A DNA stretch of 64,000 nucleotides from positions 1,006,396-1,070,395 of the forward strand of contig NZ_BMBA01000001.1 of NCBI RefSeq assembly GCF_017312485.1. Reading direction: 5' to 3'. The position numbers were made by a program, and so were the translations under genes. This DNA comes from Clostridium zeae (GTDB taxonomy: Bacteria; Bacillota; Clostridia; Clostridiales; Clostridiaceae). The notes under the pieces are model-generated. The model saw only the letters and a program-made list of their open reading frames with translations, searched no databases and was not told the DNA's origin. Shown here piece by piece: positions 19,569 through 28,021 of this stretch (position 1 is its first letter; every line of letters starts with the position of its first letter).

Positions 19569-20654
19569 CTATCTCCCTTTCATAGCATCGCTAATATCAA
19601 TTTTCAATGTTCTTCTAATAGGAATTAATGAAATTATAAATGTAATGATAATAACAACCACCAGTGTTAAAACTCCTGATAAAAAGTACACATTACTTCC
19701 AAAAACTTGACTTAGTGTCCCAAACCTAATGATAGTAAAATATACTATTTGAGACAATAAAAAAGCAATTAAAGATATAATCTCAAATTCACATATTATT
19801 TCAATGGCAATTATAAAGTTTGTACCACCCAAAGACTTTTTTATTCCAATTTCTTTACGCTTATTTGCTACATAATTATAAGTTATATTAACTATATTAA
19901 GTCCTATTACTAATATAGTAACGATTATTGTTATAATGGTAAACTTTCGGTTGCTGAGTGCATTCGAAATTGAACTTTGCGATCTGTCCACCTCTAACTT
20001 AGACAATGTAACTTTATTTTTATTATTCAAATCTTTATTTAATTCGTCGAACAAAGCTTCTGTATCATTAGTTCTTCCATCTACTAGCCAACTACTGTTA
20101 ATTATTTGTAACTCCTTATACTTACTTAGAAAAGAATCTAGCTTTATAAAAAAAGTATTATCTAGTATTGAAGCTCTGTTGCTATACCCCATAACCCCAA
20201 CTACTTTATACATTTCATTGTTGTAATTTATAAATTCCTCTCCATTTTTAACAACTATTTCATCCTTCATATCTTTACCAATTACGATTAAAGGTTCATT
20301 TTCACTAAAATCATTTTTGTTTAAAAACCTACCACTAATTATTGGTACTTGCATATTCATATCATAATTAAAAAAAATCGCTTTACCAGTATAGATACTA
20401 TAAAAAATTTGATCTTTTATCAAACAGATGTCTTTCTTACTTTTTATTACATCCATTAATTGATCTCCAGAAATTTTTTCTGACTGATTTACATTAAATC
20501 CAATAGCCTTAGATGATATTAATTGATTAAATTGTGCTGTATTCTCATATAGGGTTTGTACTGTATTTGCTCCTAATGATACAAATAATGAAATGGTAAA
20601 TATTATTATAAATACGAAAATACCACTCTGTGTAAATCGTCTTCTAAATTTCAT
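19569..20654 (-). CDS. FtsX/MacB-type ABC permease, subunit 1 of the cassette
   Basis: 361 residues with the same four-helix plan: helix about 9-30, extracytoplasmic domain about 35-235, helices about 238-260, 283-306 and 323-347. The cytoplasmic segment NKRKEIGIKKSLGGTNFII is the characteristic FtsX coupling motif, and the C-terminus PIRRTLKIDISDAMKGR matches the usual FtsX end. It is shorter than its partner, so the transporter is probably a heterodimer. AAGGAG precedes the start. A strong hairpin separates it from the upstream small exported-protein gene. Confidence 0.86.
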   Translation of the reverse strand: MKFRRRFTQSGIFVFIIIFTISLFVSLGANTVQTLYENTAQFNQLISSKAIGFNVNQSEKISGDQLMDVIKSKKDICLIKDQIFYSIYTGKAIFFNYDMNMQVPIISGRFLNKNDFSENEPLIVIGKDMKDEIVVKNGEEFINYNNEMYKVVGVMGYSNRASILDNTFFIKLDSFLSKYKELQIINSSWLVDGRTNDTEALFDELNKDLNNKNKVTLSKLEVDRSQSSISNALSNRKFTIITIIVTILVIGLNIVNITYNYVANKRKEIGIKKSLGGTNFIIAIEIICEFEIISLIAFLLSQIVYFTIIRFGTLSQVFGSNVYFLSGVLTLVVVIIITFIISLIPIRRTLKIDISDAMKGR

Positions 20655-20685
20655 TCTATTATCTCCTTAAAAATTCATTATAGCA

Positions 20686-20715
20686 ATGTAAATCCAGCTA
20701 TCGCTGGATTTACAT
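20686..20715 (-). promoter_or_regulatory. intergenic hairpin between peptide gene and exporter genes
   Basis: A perfect 13-bp stem (20686-20698 with 20703-20715, loop TATC) lies between the small exported-protein gene and the permeases. No T-run follows on the minus strand. This placement is common in bacteriocin operons, where the hairpin gives partial termination or stabilises the abundant structural-gene mRNA. Confidence 0.6.
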
Positions 20716-20722
20716 CACTTTT

Positions 20723-21028
20723 TTAGTTGCTTCCTGAGTATATCAAATTGTAATCTACATAATGATTGTGATATGCTGTGCTTGAAAATGCTTCAGCTGA
20801 ACCGCTTATACTATTTTTAGCAGTTTTGTCAAACACACTTCCTGCAACTGTTATTCTTACTCTACATTGATGTCCATAATTTGAAGTCCATCCCCATGCA
20901 CTTAAATAACCTACAGCATTTCTAGTCACGTCGCAACCATAATCTGTAGCAGCACTTGCAACAGTTGGAACTAATATAACTGCTGATAATGCAAGTGCAG
21001 CCACCTTTGTTTTAAAATATTTTTTCAT
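20723..21028 (-). CDS. small exported two-cysteine, bacteriocin-like protein
   Basis: 101 residues. A Sec signal peptide (MKKYFKTK basic start, hydrophobic core, VASAA cleavage site near residue 28) leaves a mature protein of about 73 residues with two cysteines (in YGCDV and HQCRV). The rest is rich in Ser, Tyr, Trp, His and Asn. The spacing SNYxH, then ITV, then a Tyr-rich C-terminus loosely recalls lactococcin 972, and the downstream two-permease plus ATPase arrangement fits that group, but similarity is weak. I use the ATG at 21028 because GGAGGTGG precedes it. Alternatives are a secreted signal or an adhesin-like peptide. Confidence 0.7.
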   Translation of the reverse strand: MKKYFKTKVAALALSAVILVPTVASAATDYGCDVTRNAVGYLSAWGWTSNYGHQCRVRITVAGSVFDKTAKNSISGSAEAFSSTAYHNHYVDYNLIYSGSN

Positions 21029-21628
21029 AAAACCACCTCCAAAAAATATTCTACCAGGTTTTACACAATTTGCCACGTTTTTCGTTATACATATAACGAC
21101 ATATTCCAATATTTTATATTTTTATTAAAAAGTATCAAATATTTTTGTTACCTTTATATTTTGAATACATTTTTACGAACAGAAATATGATTTATCAACA
21201 GTTTTACTAACGTAACACAAATAAATTTCACTATAATTAAATATATTTGTTAATTAATATCCATTACATTATTTTACATATTTGTTCACGGAATTTAATT
21301 ATCATTATATTTTTGCATAATAATTCCAGAAACATCAATAAAAAATTGTAAGTGATTTTAATTTAAACCCTTATATTATACGATTTACACAAATAAGAAT
21401 TTATTTTAGTTACATTTTATTTTATTAATTCAATATTAACTAAAATCATCATCAATAGTCTTTTATTCTTACGTCATCTCCTCTTAATTGTACATTTACA
21501 ATTTAAACTATGCTCTTTTTTGTGAACCTCGGAATTAAGATAAATTATTATACAAATTACTTAAAATAAATTTTCCCCATTATTGGTTTGTAAGAAGAAA
21601 GCTTTTACTCGATAAAAGCACTTAACGA
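21029..21628. other. gene-free leader region of the cassette
   Basis: About 600 bases of AT-rich DNA between the small exported-protein gene and the IS-like element. It must contain the cassette promoter. No ORF with a credible ribosome-binding site and no clear operator palindrome was seen. Confidence 0.5.
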
Positions 21629-21652
21629 ATGTATTAAAAAAATGTTGGTAAT
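21629..21652 (+). repeat. left inverted repeat of the IS-like element
   Basis: 24 bases ending in AAAAATGTTGGTAAT, an exact reverse complement of 22909-22932. Confidence 0.9.
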
Positions 21653-21739
21653 GATTAGAGATTTAGTAAGAAGGCAAGAATTAAGATGACATATAAAGCA
21701 TTGTATCTAATATGTTTATTTACATTGGAGGTGTTTCTT

Positions 21740-22648
21740 TTGATACAGCAAGATATAAAATTTAAAAAGCTAGAATCCTTTATAAATCAAGCTTTAAAAA
21801 AAGATTTATATACTAATAGACTTGTCAGTCATTGCCCATCTTGCAAATGTAGAGAATATATTAAATATGGGTTTTATAAAGGGATACAACGATATAAATG
21901 TAAAATCTGTGGAATAACTTTTTCTAAGACAACTAATTCTTTGTGGAGCTATTCAAAAAAAGATACTAGGACCTGGATGGGGTTCATTGAACTATTATTA
22001 GAAAAGAAATCACTAAGATTTTGTGCTAAAAAGCTAAATATTAGCTTAGTTACAGCATTTTATTGGAGACATAAAATACTTCATTCAATAAATCTAGATA
22101 TTACCCCTAATAAGTTAAGAGGGATTGTCCATGTTGGTAAAACTATTATACATGAGAATTTTAAAGGTTGCAGAAATGTAAAAAGTATTAATATAAATAG
22201 AGATTGTCCCATTAATTTAAGAAAGAATGTGTGGATTATTGGGGCAAAGGGTGATGATAATTCAATGTTTGTAAAACCTTTGTTCAATTCTTGTTGGAAT
22301 CTTACAACTTTTAATATAAAGCTGTACTCTAGGATAGAAAAAATTTCTTATATTGTTCATTATGGTGACAGATATCTGTCTCAAGTAGCAAGAAAACACA
22401 ATAAAAAAAGATTTTTAAAAGTAGAAGCAGATGATAGCTTTAAATATTTCAGATCAAATATAAAGGATTGGTTTAAAACTTTTCATGGTGTAGCTACAAA
22501 ATATCTTCAAAGATATCTTAGCTTTTTTGTATTATTGAAATTAGATTTAGCAATTAGCAGCGTTAATCTAATGTTTCATAATCTTCTAAAGGGAGATAAA
22601 TTCATAAGAACTAGCAAAGTTAGAATTATAAAAAACCACTTATATTAA
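21740..22648 (+). CDS. IS1595-like transposase with altered catalytic residues
   Basis: About 302 residues from a TTG start (21740) six bases after GGAGGTG. The in-frame ATG at 21686 lacks a good signal. The N-terminal zinc ribbon is clear (HCPSCKCREYIKYG, then YKCKICGITFSKTT), followed by a helical region and the ISXO2-like nuclease fold. The expected first Asp (family DET motif) reads GKT in GIVHVGKTII, and the expected NxxH before GVxTKYL is replaced by a SFKYFRS segment, though GVATKYLQRYL is retained. The frame is fully open. Either the protein is inactive but preserved, or it is a diverged lineage. Confidence 0.72.
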   Translation: MIQQDIKFKKLESFINQALKKDLYTNRLVSHCPSCKCREYIKYGFYKGIQRYKCKICGITFSKTTNSLWSYSKKDTRTWMGFIELLLEKKSLRFCAKKLNISLVTAFYWRHKILHSINLDITPNKLRGIVHVGKTIIHENFKGCRNVKSININRDCPINLRKNVWIIGAKGDDNSMFVKPLFNSCWNLTTFNIKLYSRIEKISYIVHYGDRYLSQVARKHNKKRFLKVEADDSFKYFRSNIKDWFKTFHGVATKYLQRYLSFFVLLKLDLAISSVNLMFHNLLKGDKFIRTSKVRIIKNHLY

Positions 22649-22908
22649 TTAATTTTTTTTTACTAACGCATCGTGGGACAACCAATAGGATTTCACTAAA
22701 TTTTCTTTCAATGATTTGATATTTTACTATACTTATTTATTAAGTAAGGCAAAATATGAGTTATATCATATTTAAACTATTTTTTTATTGTAGTTGGTCT
22801 AATATATTCAAATAATTTAGTTTTACTACATATTTATACTTATAAATCTTTATAAAAATTTATAAGTAACTATTTATCTTGCTTAGTTTTTCGTCAACTT
22901 CTCGGATA

Positions 22909-22932
22909 ATTACCAACATTTTTTTAATACAT
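22909..22932 (-). repeat. right inverted repeat of the IS-like element
   Basis: 24 bases beginning ATTACCAACATTTTTT, an exact reverse complement of the left repeat. It extends outward by three more bases when compared with the solo copy at 17019. Confidence 0.9.
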
Positions 22933-23260
22933 AATTCAAGTGATTTTATATATAGCATGCATATAGTACTTGATCATAATTCTTTTTTGTACAAAAATCA
23001 TCGTCGTTCTATCTTTTTAATCTACATTATACTTATTCAAGCTTATATAACGATATAAGGTATACAAGACTATCTCTTAACTAAAGACTTAATTAGTTTC
23101 AGTTAAATTTATATTAATGCGTTCAAAAATCATCTTTCTCAATTTCTATTGCTTTTTTACCGATTTGCGCCAAGGGTAATCGCAGTTTTCCAATTACTAC
23201 TTAGCTACATTTGTTTTTCCACTAATCTTTTAGGGATTTAAATAGTAAATTGAGCGAATA
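22933..23260. other. gene-free interval after the IS-like element
   Basis: About 330 bases with no supported ORF, repeat or RNA structure. Confidence 0.45.
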
Positions 23261-23261
23261 T

Positions 23262-23291
23262 AAAAAAACAACCAATTTACAAGGTTGTTTT
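23262..23291 (-). terminator. terminator of the XRE-TPR gene
   Basis: AAACAACC and GGTTGTTT pair around a 9-base loop. On the minus strand TTTTTT follows. It lies four bases after the stop codon. Confidence 0.8.
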
Positions 23292-23294
23292 CTT

Positions 23295-24473
23295 TCAAAT
23301 TAATATACTATTCTTATTTTCATGAAAATTTATCAATTCCAGGGAAAGCTCTTTCATCTTATCTATGTCATTCATTTTCTCATAAACCTTTATCAAATCT
23401 TTAAGATTTTCTAATAGAGATTCATAGTTACAGTACTCTTTTGCTTTACTCACTGCTAACTCAAGAACCAATGCGCTTTCATCAAGTAAGCCTTGTTTAA
23501 ATAATATTTTTCCCTTTGTATTTAATACTACAGAAAGGCTTCTTTTATTTACTTTATTTTTAAGCCTTTGTGCTTCATTTGTATATTTTAAACTCTTATC
23601 TAACTGCTCGACTCTATAGTAATGCTCTCCTAAATTAGTGTATACTATTGATAATACTAATTCATTTTTATCTCCTACTTCATCAATTATCGAGTAATAT
23701 TCTGACAAAGCTTCTTCTTGTTTATCTAAAGAATATAATGCATTAGCTCTTACAATCATCGAATTTATTTTGTATTGTTCATCCACTTGCAAATTACTTT
23801 CTAAGATATTTTCATTTATTAATTTTAAACACTCCTCATATCTTTGAAGATAACTATATGACCTTGCTAAATTAAAACTCGCTTTTATATAATGAAAATA
23901 ATCGTTTTGTTTCACCGAGTAATTGATACATTCTTGAAAATAAAATACTGCGTCCTTATGCTCGCTTATTACACTTTTGCATGCTCCTAAACAATTATAA
24001 ATAAATAACTGTTCTTTAAAGTTTTTAAGTTCCTTGAATTTACCAAGTGCATTAGTAAAGCTCATAAATGCATTGTTATAATTACCCTCCTTATAATACT
24101 TGTCCCCATTCTTTTTATATGCTTCTGCTAAAATATTGTCTAAGTTGAAACCTATTGCTATAGCAATTAGACTTTCTATCCCCTCATGGGAGATATCTTT
24201 TTTAAGCTCTTTTTCGCAGAACGCTTTAGCATCTTCCTGTGGTAATGTTGAAAAATAATCTTCATCTATGTTTAGTTCAATTCCTAAAGTCTTAGCTCTT
24301 TCACTAAACTTTTCATATAAAAGCTTTGAGCTTGCCTTAGTAACATTTCTTCTTCCACTCTCCATCATACTTATAAAAGCTCTTGTCATATTAATATGCT
24401 CTAAATCAGCTTGACTCATATGTAAATTCTTTCTCATAAATTTTATTTTTTCACTTGGATTATAAAAATTCAT
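23295..24473 (-). CDS. XRE helix-turn-helix regulator with TPR domain (RRNPP-like)
   Basis: 392 residues. The N-terminal XRE helix-turn-helix (about residues 6-60: KIKFMRKNLHMSQADLE, then SMMESGRR) is joined to a long C-terminal array of helical TPR-type repeats (about 115-385, e.g. GNYNNAFMSFTNALGKFKEL and YRVEQLDKSLKYTNEAQRL). This design is shared by peptide-sensing RRNPP regulators (PlcR, Rgg, PrgX) and by clostridial relatives. No signal-peptide-bearing pheromone ORF is visible next to it. I start at 24473, where AAGGAG is correctly spaced. It may control the divergent recombinase or the nearby cassette, which is only an inference. Confidence 0.8.
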   Translation of the reverse strand: MNFYNPSEKIKFMRKNLHMSQADLEHINMTRAFISMMESGRRNVTKASSKLLYEKFSERAKTLGIELNIDEDYFSTLPQEDAKAFCEKELKKDISHEGIESLIAIAIGFNLDNILAEAYKKNGDKYYKEGNYNNAFMSFTNALGKFKELKNFKEQLFIYNCLGACKSVISEHKDAVFYFQECINYSVKQNDYFHYIKASFNLARSYSYLQRYEECLKLINENILESNLQVDEQYKINSMIVRANALYSLDKQEEALSEYYSIIDEVGDKNELVLSIVYTNLGEHYYRVEQLDKSLKYTNEAQRLKNKVNKRSLSVVLNTKGKILFKQGLLDESALVLELAVSKAKEYCNYESLLENLKDLIKVYEKMNDIDKMKELSLELINFHENKNSILI

Positions 24474-24674
24474 TGAATCACTCCTTAATAAATATATTTT
24501 CCAAATAATATTTAAAGTCAACTATAAATTCAATTAAACTTTAGTAAATCACTTTGTTTTATAATTACATACTTAATGCTAAATTTTATAACTAAGCTAT
24601 TAATTATTATACACCTTTTTTTGTAATTTCCAACATTAATATGTATTTTTTTATTAAAAAGGTAATCCAACATT

Positions 24675-24830
24675 TTATTGCTCATCTACATTTTTATTAA
24701 GATTTAGCAATTCTACGCAAGCACTCTCCCCATACTCATTAAGCAAGCTAACAGCCAATGTTTTTGCATATTCTATTTTCATTTCTTCTGTTAGCTTCCC
24801 TTCTAAGATTATAGTAATTTTTTTATTCAT
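24675..24830 (-). CDS. 51-residue protein upstream of the XRE-TPR gene
   Basis: ATG at 24830 is preceded by GAGGG with eight-base spacing. The product starts MNKKITIILEGKLTEEM and continues as an amphipathic helical protein with one Cys and an acidic end. It has no signal peptide. Codon use is normal for the window. It lies divergently, 147 bases from the serine recombinase start. Small ORFs of this kind are often found beside clostridial serine recombinases, but no function is known to me. Confidence 0.6.
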   Translation of the reverse strand: MNKKITIILEGKLTEEMKIEYAKTLAVSLLNEYGESACVELLNLNKNVDEQ

Positions 24831-24977
24831 ATAACGAACCCTCTTCAACCATTATTACTTATATAATATGAATAAATATAATTAAGTGTTAAACATATAT
24901 TAGTCACTACATAAATTATGTGTCATATTTTTAATTCTACTTTATTAGAATAATATCATAAAGCCTAGGAGGTACTT

Positions 24978-26573
24978 ATGAAAGCAGCTATCTATAGTAG
25001 AAAATCTATTTTTACCGGCAAAGGTGACTCAATTGAAAATCAAATAGAATTATGTAAACAATACGGCTCTAATATCGGTATCAAGGATTATATTATCTAT
25101 GAAGATGAAGGGTTCTCAGGCGGTAATACTAATAGACCTAGATTTCAGCAGCTTTTGAAGGATGCAAAGAAAAGCTTATTTGATGTGCTTATATGTTATA
25201 GACTTGATCGTATAAGCAGAAATGTAGCAGATTTTTCAACTACTTTAGATATGCTTCAAAAATATAAAATTAATTTTATAAGCATTAGGGAGCAATTTGA
25301 TACCACTACTCCTATGGGACGTGCAATGATTTATATCGCTAGTGTTTTCGCTCAACTAGAGAGAGAAACTATAGCCGAAAGAGTTCGCGACAATATGCTT
25401 CAACTTGCAAAATCAGGTAGGTGGCTCGGAGGACAAGAACCCTTTGGTTTTGCTTCCGAAAGAGTTACTTATATTGATAGCGAGTTTAAAGAACGTTCAT
25501 TAATGCAACTCTGCCCACTAGAATCAGAACTCAATATAATCAATTTAATTTTTTCTAAATACCTAGAACTACATTCTTTATCAAAGGTTTCAAGATATTT
25601 AAATTCATCAAATATAAAAGGCAAAATTGGAGGGCAATGGTCAACTATGCAACTCAGAAGAATTCTCACAAGTCCCTTATACGTAAAGTCCTCTGAAACA
25701 ACAAACAACTTCTTAAAACAATCAGGCATGAATGTATTTGGTGAACCAAACGGAAATGGATATCTTACTTATAATAAAACTAAAAACATCACAACTGACA
25801 GAGATATTACTGAATGGATAGTTGCCGTTTCTAGACATCAAGGCATAATAAATTCTGAAGACTGGATAAAAGTACAAAACTTCCTAGATAAAAATAAAGA
25901 AAAGAAAATCAAAAGGCTCGGCACAGGTGATAATACTGCTCTCCTAGCTGGATTATTAGTTTGTGGAAAGTGTGGAGCTAATATGAAGATAAAGCAAGGC
26001 CATAAATCTGAAAAACAAAATAAAAGACTTGATTACTATGTATGCTCTGCTAAAGATAACAGCAATGGATCTAGCTGTGACAATAAAAATGTAAGAGTTG
26101 ATATATTAGACAATCTTCTAGTCAACCAAATTAAAGCCTATGATAAAGATTTATTAATCAAGTCACTTTCTTCTTTAATACAACTCTATGAAAAAGGAAC
26201 ATATGAAGAAAAGAATATTAATATTTTGAAATCATCAATAAAAGAAAAAGAACATCTAATAAGTAACTTAGTTAAACAACTATCGCTTTGTGGAAAAGAA
26301 GAAGTATCCAAGTATATAATTAAAGAAGTTGAAAAACTAGACATAGAATTGCAAGATTTAAAATTCAAGTTGAATAATCATAATAAAACAAAATTAAATG
26401 AATCAAGCTTTCCTAATGTTAACTTCCTTGATGAAGTTCTACGTATACCTGGAGATGAATATGAAGTTATAAAAAACGTTGGCCATAAAAGAAATTTGCT
26501 AAGCACTATAATTGACACAATATATTGGGACGGAGATACTATGGAACTTAAAATTAAATTTATACAATCATAA
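24978..26573 (+). CDS. large serine recombinase
   Basis: 531-residue site-specific recombinase. The resolvase catalytic domain (residues about 2-150) has nucleophile Ser7 in AAIYSRKS and the YRLDRISRN arginine motif. The recombinase domain (about 160-290) follows, then a zinc ribbon with cysteines CGKCGANMK and a downstream Cys pair (about 325-370), and a coiled-coil region (about 410-470). Large serine recombinases integrate and excise prophages or conjugative elements, or remove skin-like elements during sporulation. AGGAGG precedes the ATG. It stops two bases before the end of a severed gene fragment on the opposite strand, so this end may be an element-chromosome junction. Confidence 0.92.
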   Translation: MKAAIYSRKSIFTGKGDSIENQIELCKQYGSNIGIKDYIIYEDEGFSGGNTNRPRFQQLLKDAKKSLFDVLICYRLDRISRNVADFSTTLDMLQKYKINFISIREQFDTTTPMGRAMIYIASVFAQLERETIAERVRDNMLQLAKSGRWLGGQEPFGFASERVTYIDSEFKERSLMQLCPLESELNIINLIFSKYLELHSLSKVSRYLNSSNIKGKIGGQWSTMQLRRILTSPLYVKSSETTNNFLKQSGMNVFGEPNGNGYLTYNKTKNITTDRDITEWIVAVSRHQGIINSEDWIKVQNFLDKNKEKKIKRLGTGDNTALLAGLLVCGKCGANMKIKQGHKSEKQNKRLDYYVCSAKDNSNGSSCDNKNVRVDILDNLLVNQIKAYDKDLLIKSLSSLIQLYEKGTYEEKNINILKSSIKEKEHLISNLVKQLSLCGKEEVSKYIIKEVEKLDIELQDLKFKLNNHNKTKLNESSFPNVNFLDEVLRIPGDEYEVIKNVGHKRNLLSTIIDTIYWDGDTMELKIKFIQS

Positions 26574-26574
26574 T

Positions 26575-26667
26575 TTATAGCTGAGTCGCTTTAAAATGAT
26601 GCTTTTTTATAACCGAAGGACAATATTCAGTTCCAGCATCAATACAATCTATTAACTCTCTGTCCAT
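26575..26667 (-). pseudogene. severed 5' end of a gene, possibly FAD/NAD-binding oxidoreductase
   Basis: A strong GGAGGAG site precedes an ATG at 26667 encoding MDRELIDCIDAGTEYCP, after which the reading continues for 13 codons and stops next to the recombinase 3' end. From memory the first 17 residues match the start of clostridial sulfide/dihydroorotate-dehydrogenase-like FAD/NAD-binding proteins, which continue CxLAE and further Cys motifs. That continuation is absent here and I do not find it elsewhere in the window. The break would fall near 26617. Confidence 0.45.
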
Positions 26668-26970
26668 CTACTCCTCCACAATAATTATTTAAGATTTCTT
26701 TAGCCTATATAATTATAATATTTAAAATCCTATACTACTAAATTATTTCATCATAACTCATTTGGTTACTATAGATATCCAATTTCGTAATTTTATTTTT
26801 ATTCAATATAATTTATATATATACCCAAATTTTGCTTTATAAAATTTATATTTTTAAAATTCCTCTCAAAACCCAAAAGAGTTTTAAAAATAGATTTTAG
26901 ATTAAGTGACACATTTTTAATAACTTATAAAAACTTAGTTTTCCATATACTTAATATGTTCTTGCTAATA

Positions 26971-27002
26971 AAAAACAGAGCCTTTAAAGACTCTATTTTT
27001 TA
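26971..27002 (-). terminator. terminator overlapping the end of the carboxypeptidase gene
   Basis: AGAGCC and GACTCT form a short stem. On the minus strand it is followed by GTTTTTTATT. It overlaps the stop codon region. Confidence 0.55.
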
Positions 27003-28021
27003 TTAACAAATTTCTTTATAACTTCATTGCCATCACTATCGACAACTGTTACCTTACCACCAATTTCACCTTTTTTATTACAAAAGTCAGTGTAATCAAT
27101 TTTGTAACTTTTTCCTTTAGGTAATACAAAATCTATCTTACTTTCTGAATTATAACCATTTTTCTCTACTACTTCTTTTCCGATAGCTTCACTCACAGCT
27201 ACTGAATGAAAATCATAGTTTTCTTTTATATAATTATAAACCTTCTCAGTAGCTTCCCATCTATCTGGGCAATTAAAGACAACTATTATTATGTCTCTCC
27301 CATTTAAATTTACGGAGGATACTAGACATTTTCCTGCTTGACCTGTATAACCGGTTTTAACTCCATTAGCTTCAGGTATTCTATGTAATATTTTATTTAT
27401 ATTTGTATAATCCCTTGTGAAGCCATATTTTTCTTTTCTTAATTCCTTTACCGATGCTATTTCTCTAAACTTTTCATTTTGCATTGCAACAGAAGTTAAT
27501 AAAGCCATATCATAAGCTGATGAATAGTGATTCTGGCTGTCCAATCCATGAGGCGACTCAAAATGAGCATCCATAAGCCCTAAACTTGTAGCAAAAGAAC
27601 TCATAAGCGTTGCAAAATTTTCTACACTTCCCGCTTGAGCTTCTGCTAGTGCAATAGCTGCATCATTACCTGATCTAGTCATAAGCCCAAAGACAAGTTC
27701 ATGTATACTTATCTCTTCTCCACTTCTAAATCCCACTGTTGAACCTCTTATTGATGCTGCATTTTTGCTAATAACTACTTTTTCATCAAGATTCTTATTT
27801 TGTAAAGTTATAAGAGCTGTCATTATTTTCGTTGTACTAGCCATTGGAACAGGCATATAACCATTTTTATTATATAATACTTGTTTTGAATTCCTATCCA
27901 TTGCTAATACATATCTAGCACTTGGAGTTAAATCTTTACCATAGACTGTTATATTGTTACCTATTAATAAGCTAATAAGAAGGAAGCTCAAAAAATAACT
28001 AATTCCTTTTTTAATATTCAT
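26993..28021 (-). CDS. D-alanyl-D-alanine carboxypeptidase (PBP5-like, S11)
   Basis: Low-molecular-weight penicillin-binding protein that trims the terminal D-Ala of peptidoglycan stem peptides outside the cell. The signal peptide is residues about 1-28. The catalytic SxxK is S62-K65 (MASTTK), the SxN triad element lies in RSGNDAAIALAEA, and KTG lies in GVKTGYTG. The C-terminal PBP5-associated beta domain is reduced (about 265-342) and I see no C-terminal amphipathic anchor. It is divergent from the DUF2953-gerW pair, and a related gene lies at 31.3 kb. A sporulation-specific role (DacB/DacF type) is plausible. Confidence 0.9.
   Translation of the reverse strand: MNIKKGISYFLSFLLISLLIGNNITVYGKDLTPSARYVLAMDRNSKQVLYNKNGYMPVPMASTTKIMTALITLQNKNLDEKVVISKNAASIRGSTVGFRSGEEISIHELVFGLMTRSGNDAAIALAEAQAGSVENFATLMSSFATSLGLMDAHFESPHGLDSQNHYSSAYDMALLTSVAMQNEKFREIASVKELRKEKYGFTRDYTNINKILHRIPEANGVKTGYTGQAGKCLVSSVNLNGRDIIIVVFNCPDRWEATEKVYNYIKENYDFHSVAVSEAIGKEVVEKNGYNSESKIDFVLPKGKSYKIDYTDFCNKKGEIGGKVTVVDSDGNEVIKKFVNKK

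Larger units (their letters stand above)
21629..22932 (+). mobile_element. IS1595-like insertion element, about 1.3 kb
   Basis: Perfect 24-bp inverted repeats at 21629-21652 and 22909-22932 enclose a single transposase-like gene. Similarity continues inward for about eight bases with mismatches. The 8-base flanks (CTTAACGA and AATTCAAG) do not match, so no target-site duplication is visible. This suggests an old insertion, rearrangement, or a larger element using the solo end at 17019 as its true left end. The 260 bases after the gene (22649-22908) carry no ORF I can support. Confidence 0.75.

Noticed and set aside
24600-24680. Possible further copy of the IS end (CCAACATT/ATGTATTTTTTT)
   Set aside because: Only short AT-rich fragments match and in the wrong order; not a terminus.
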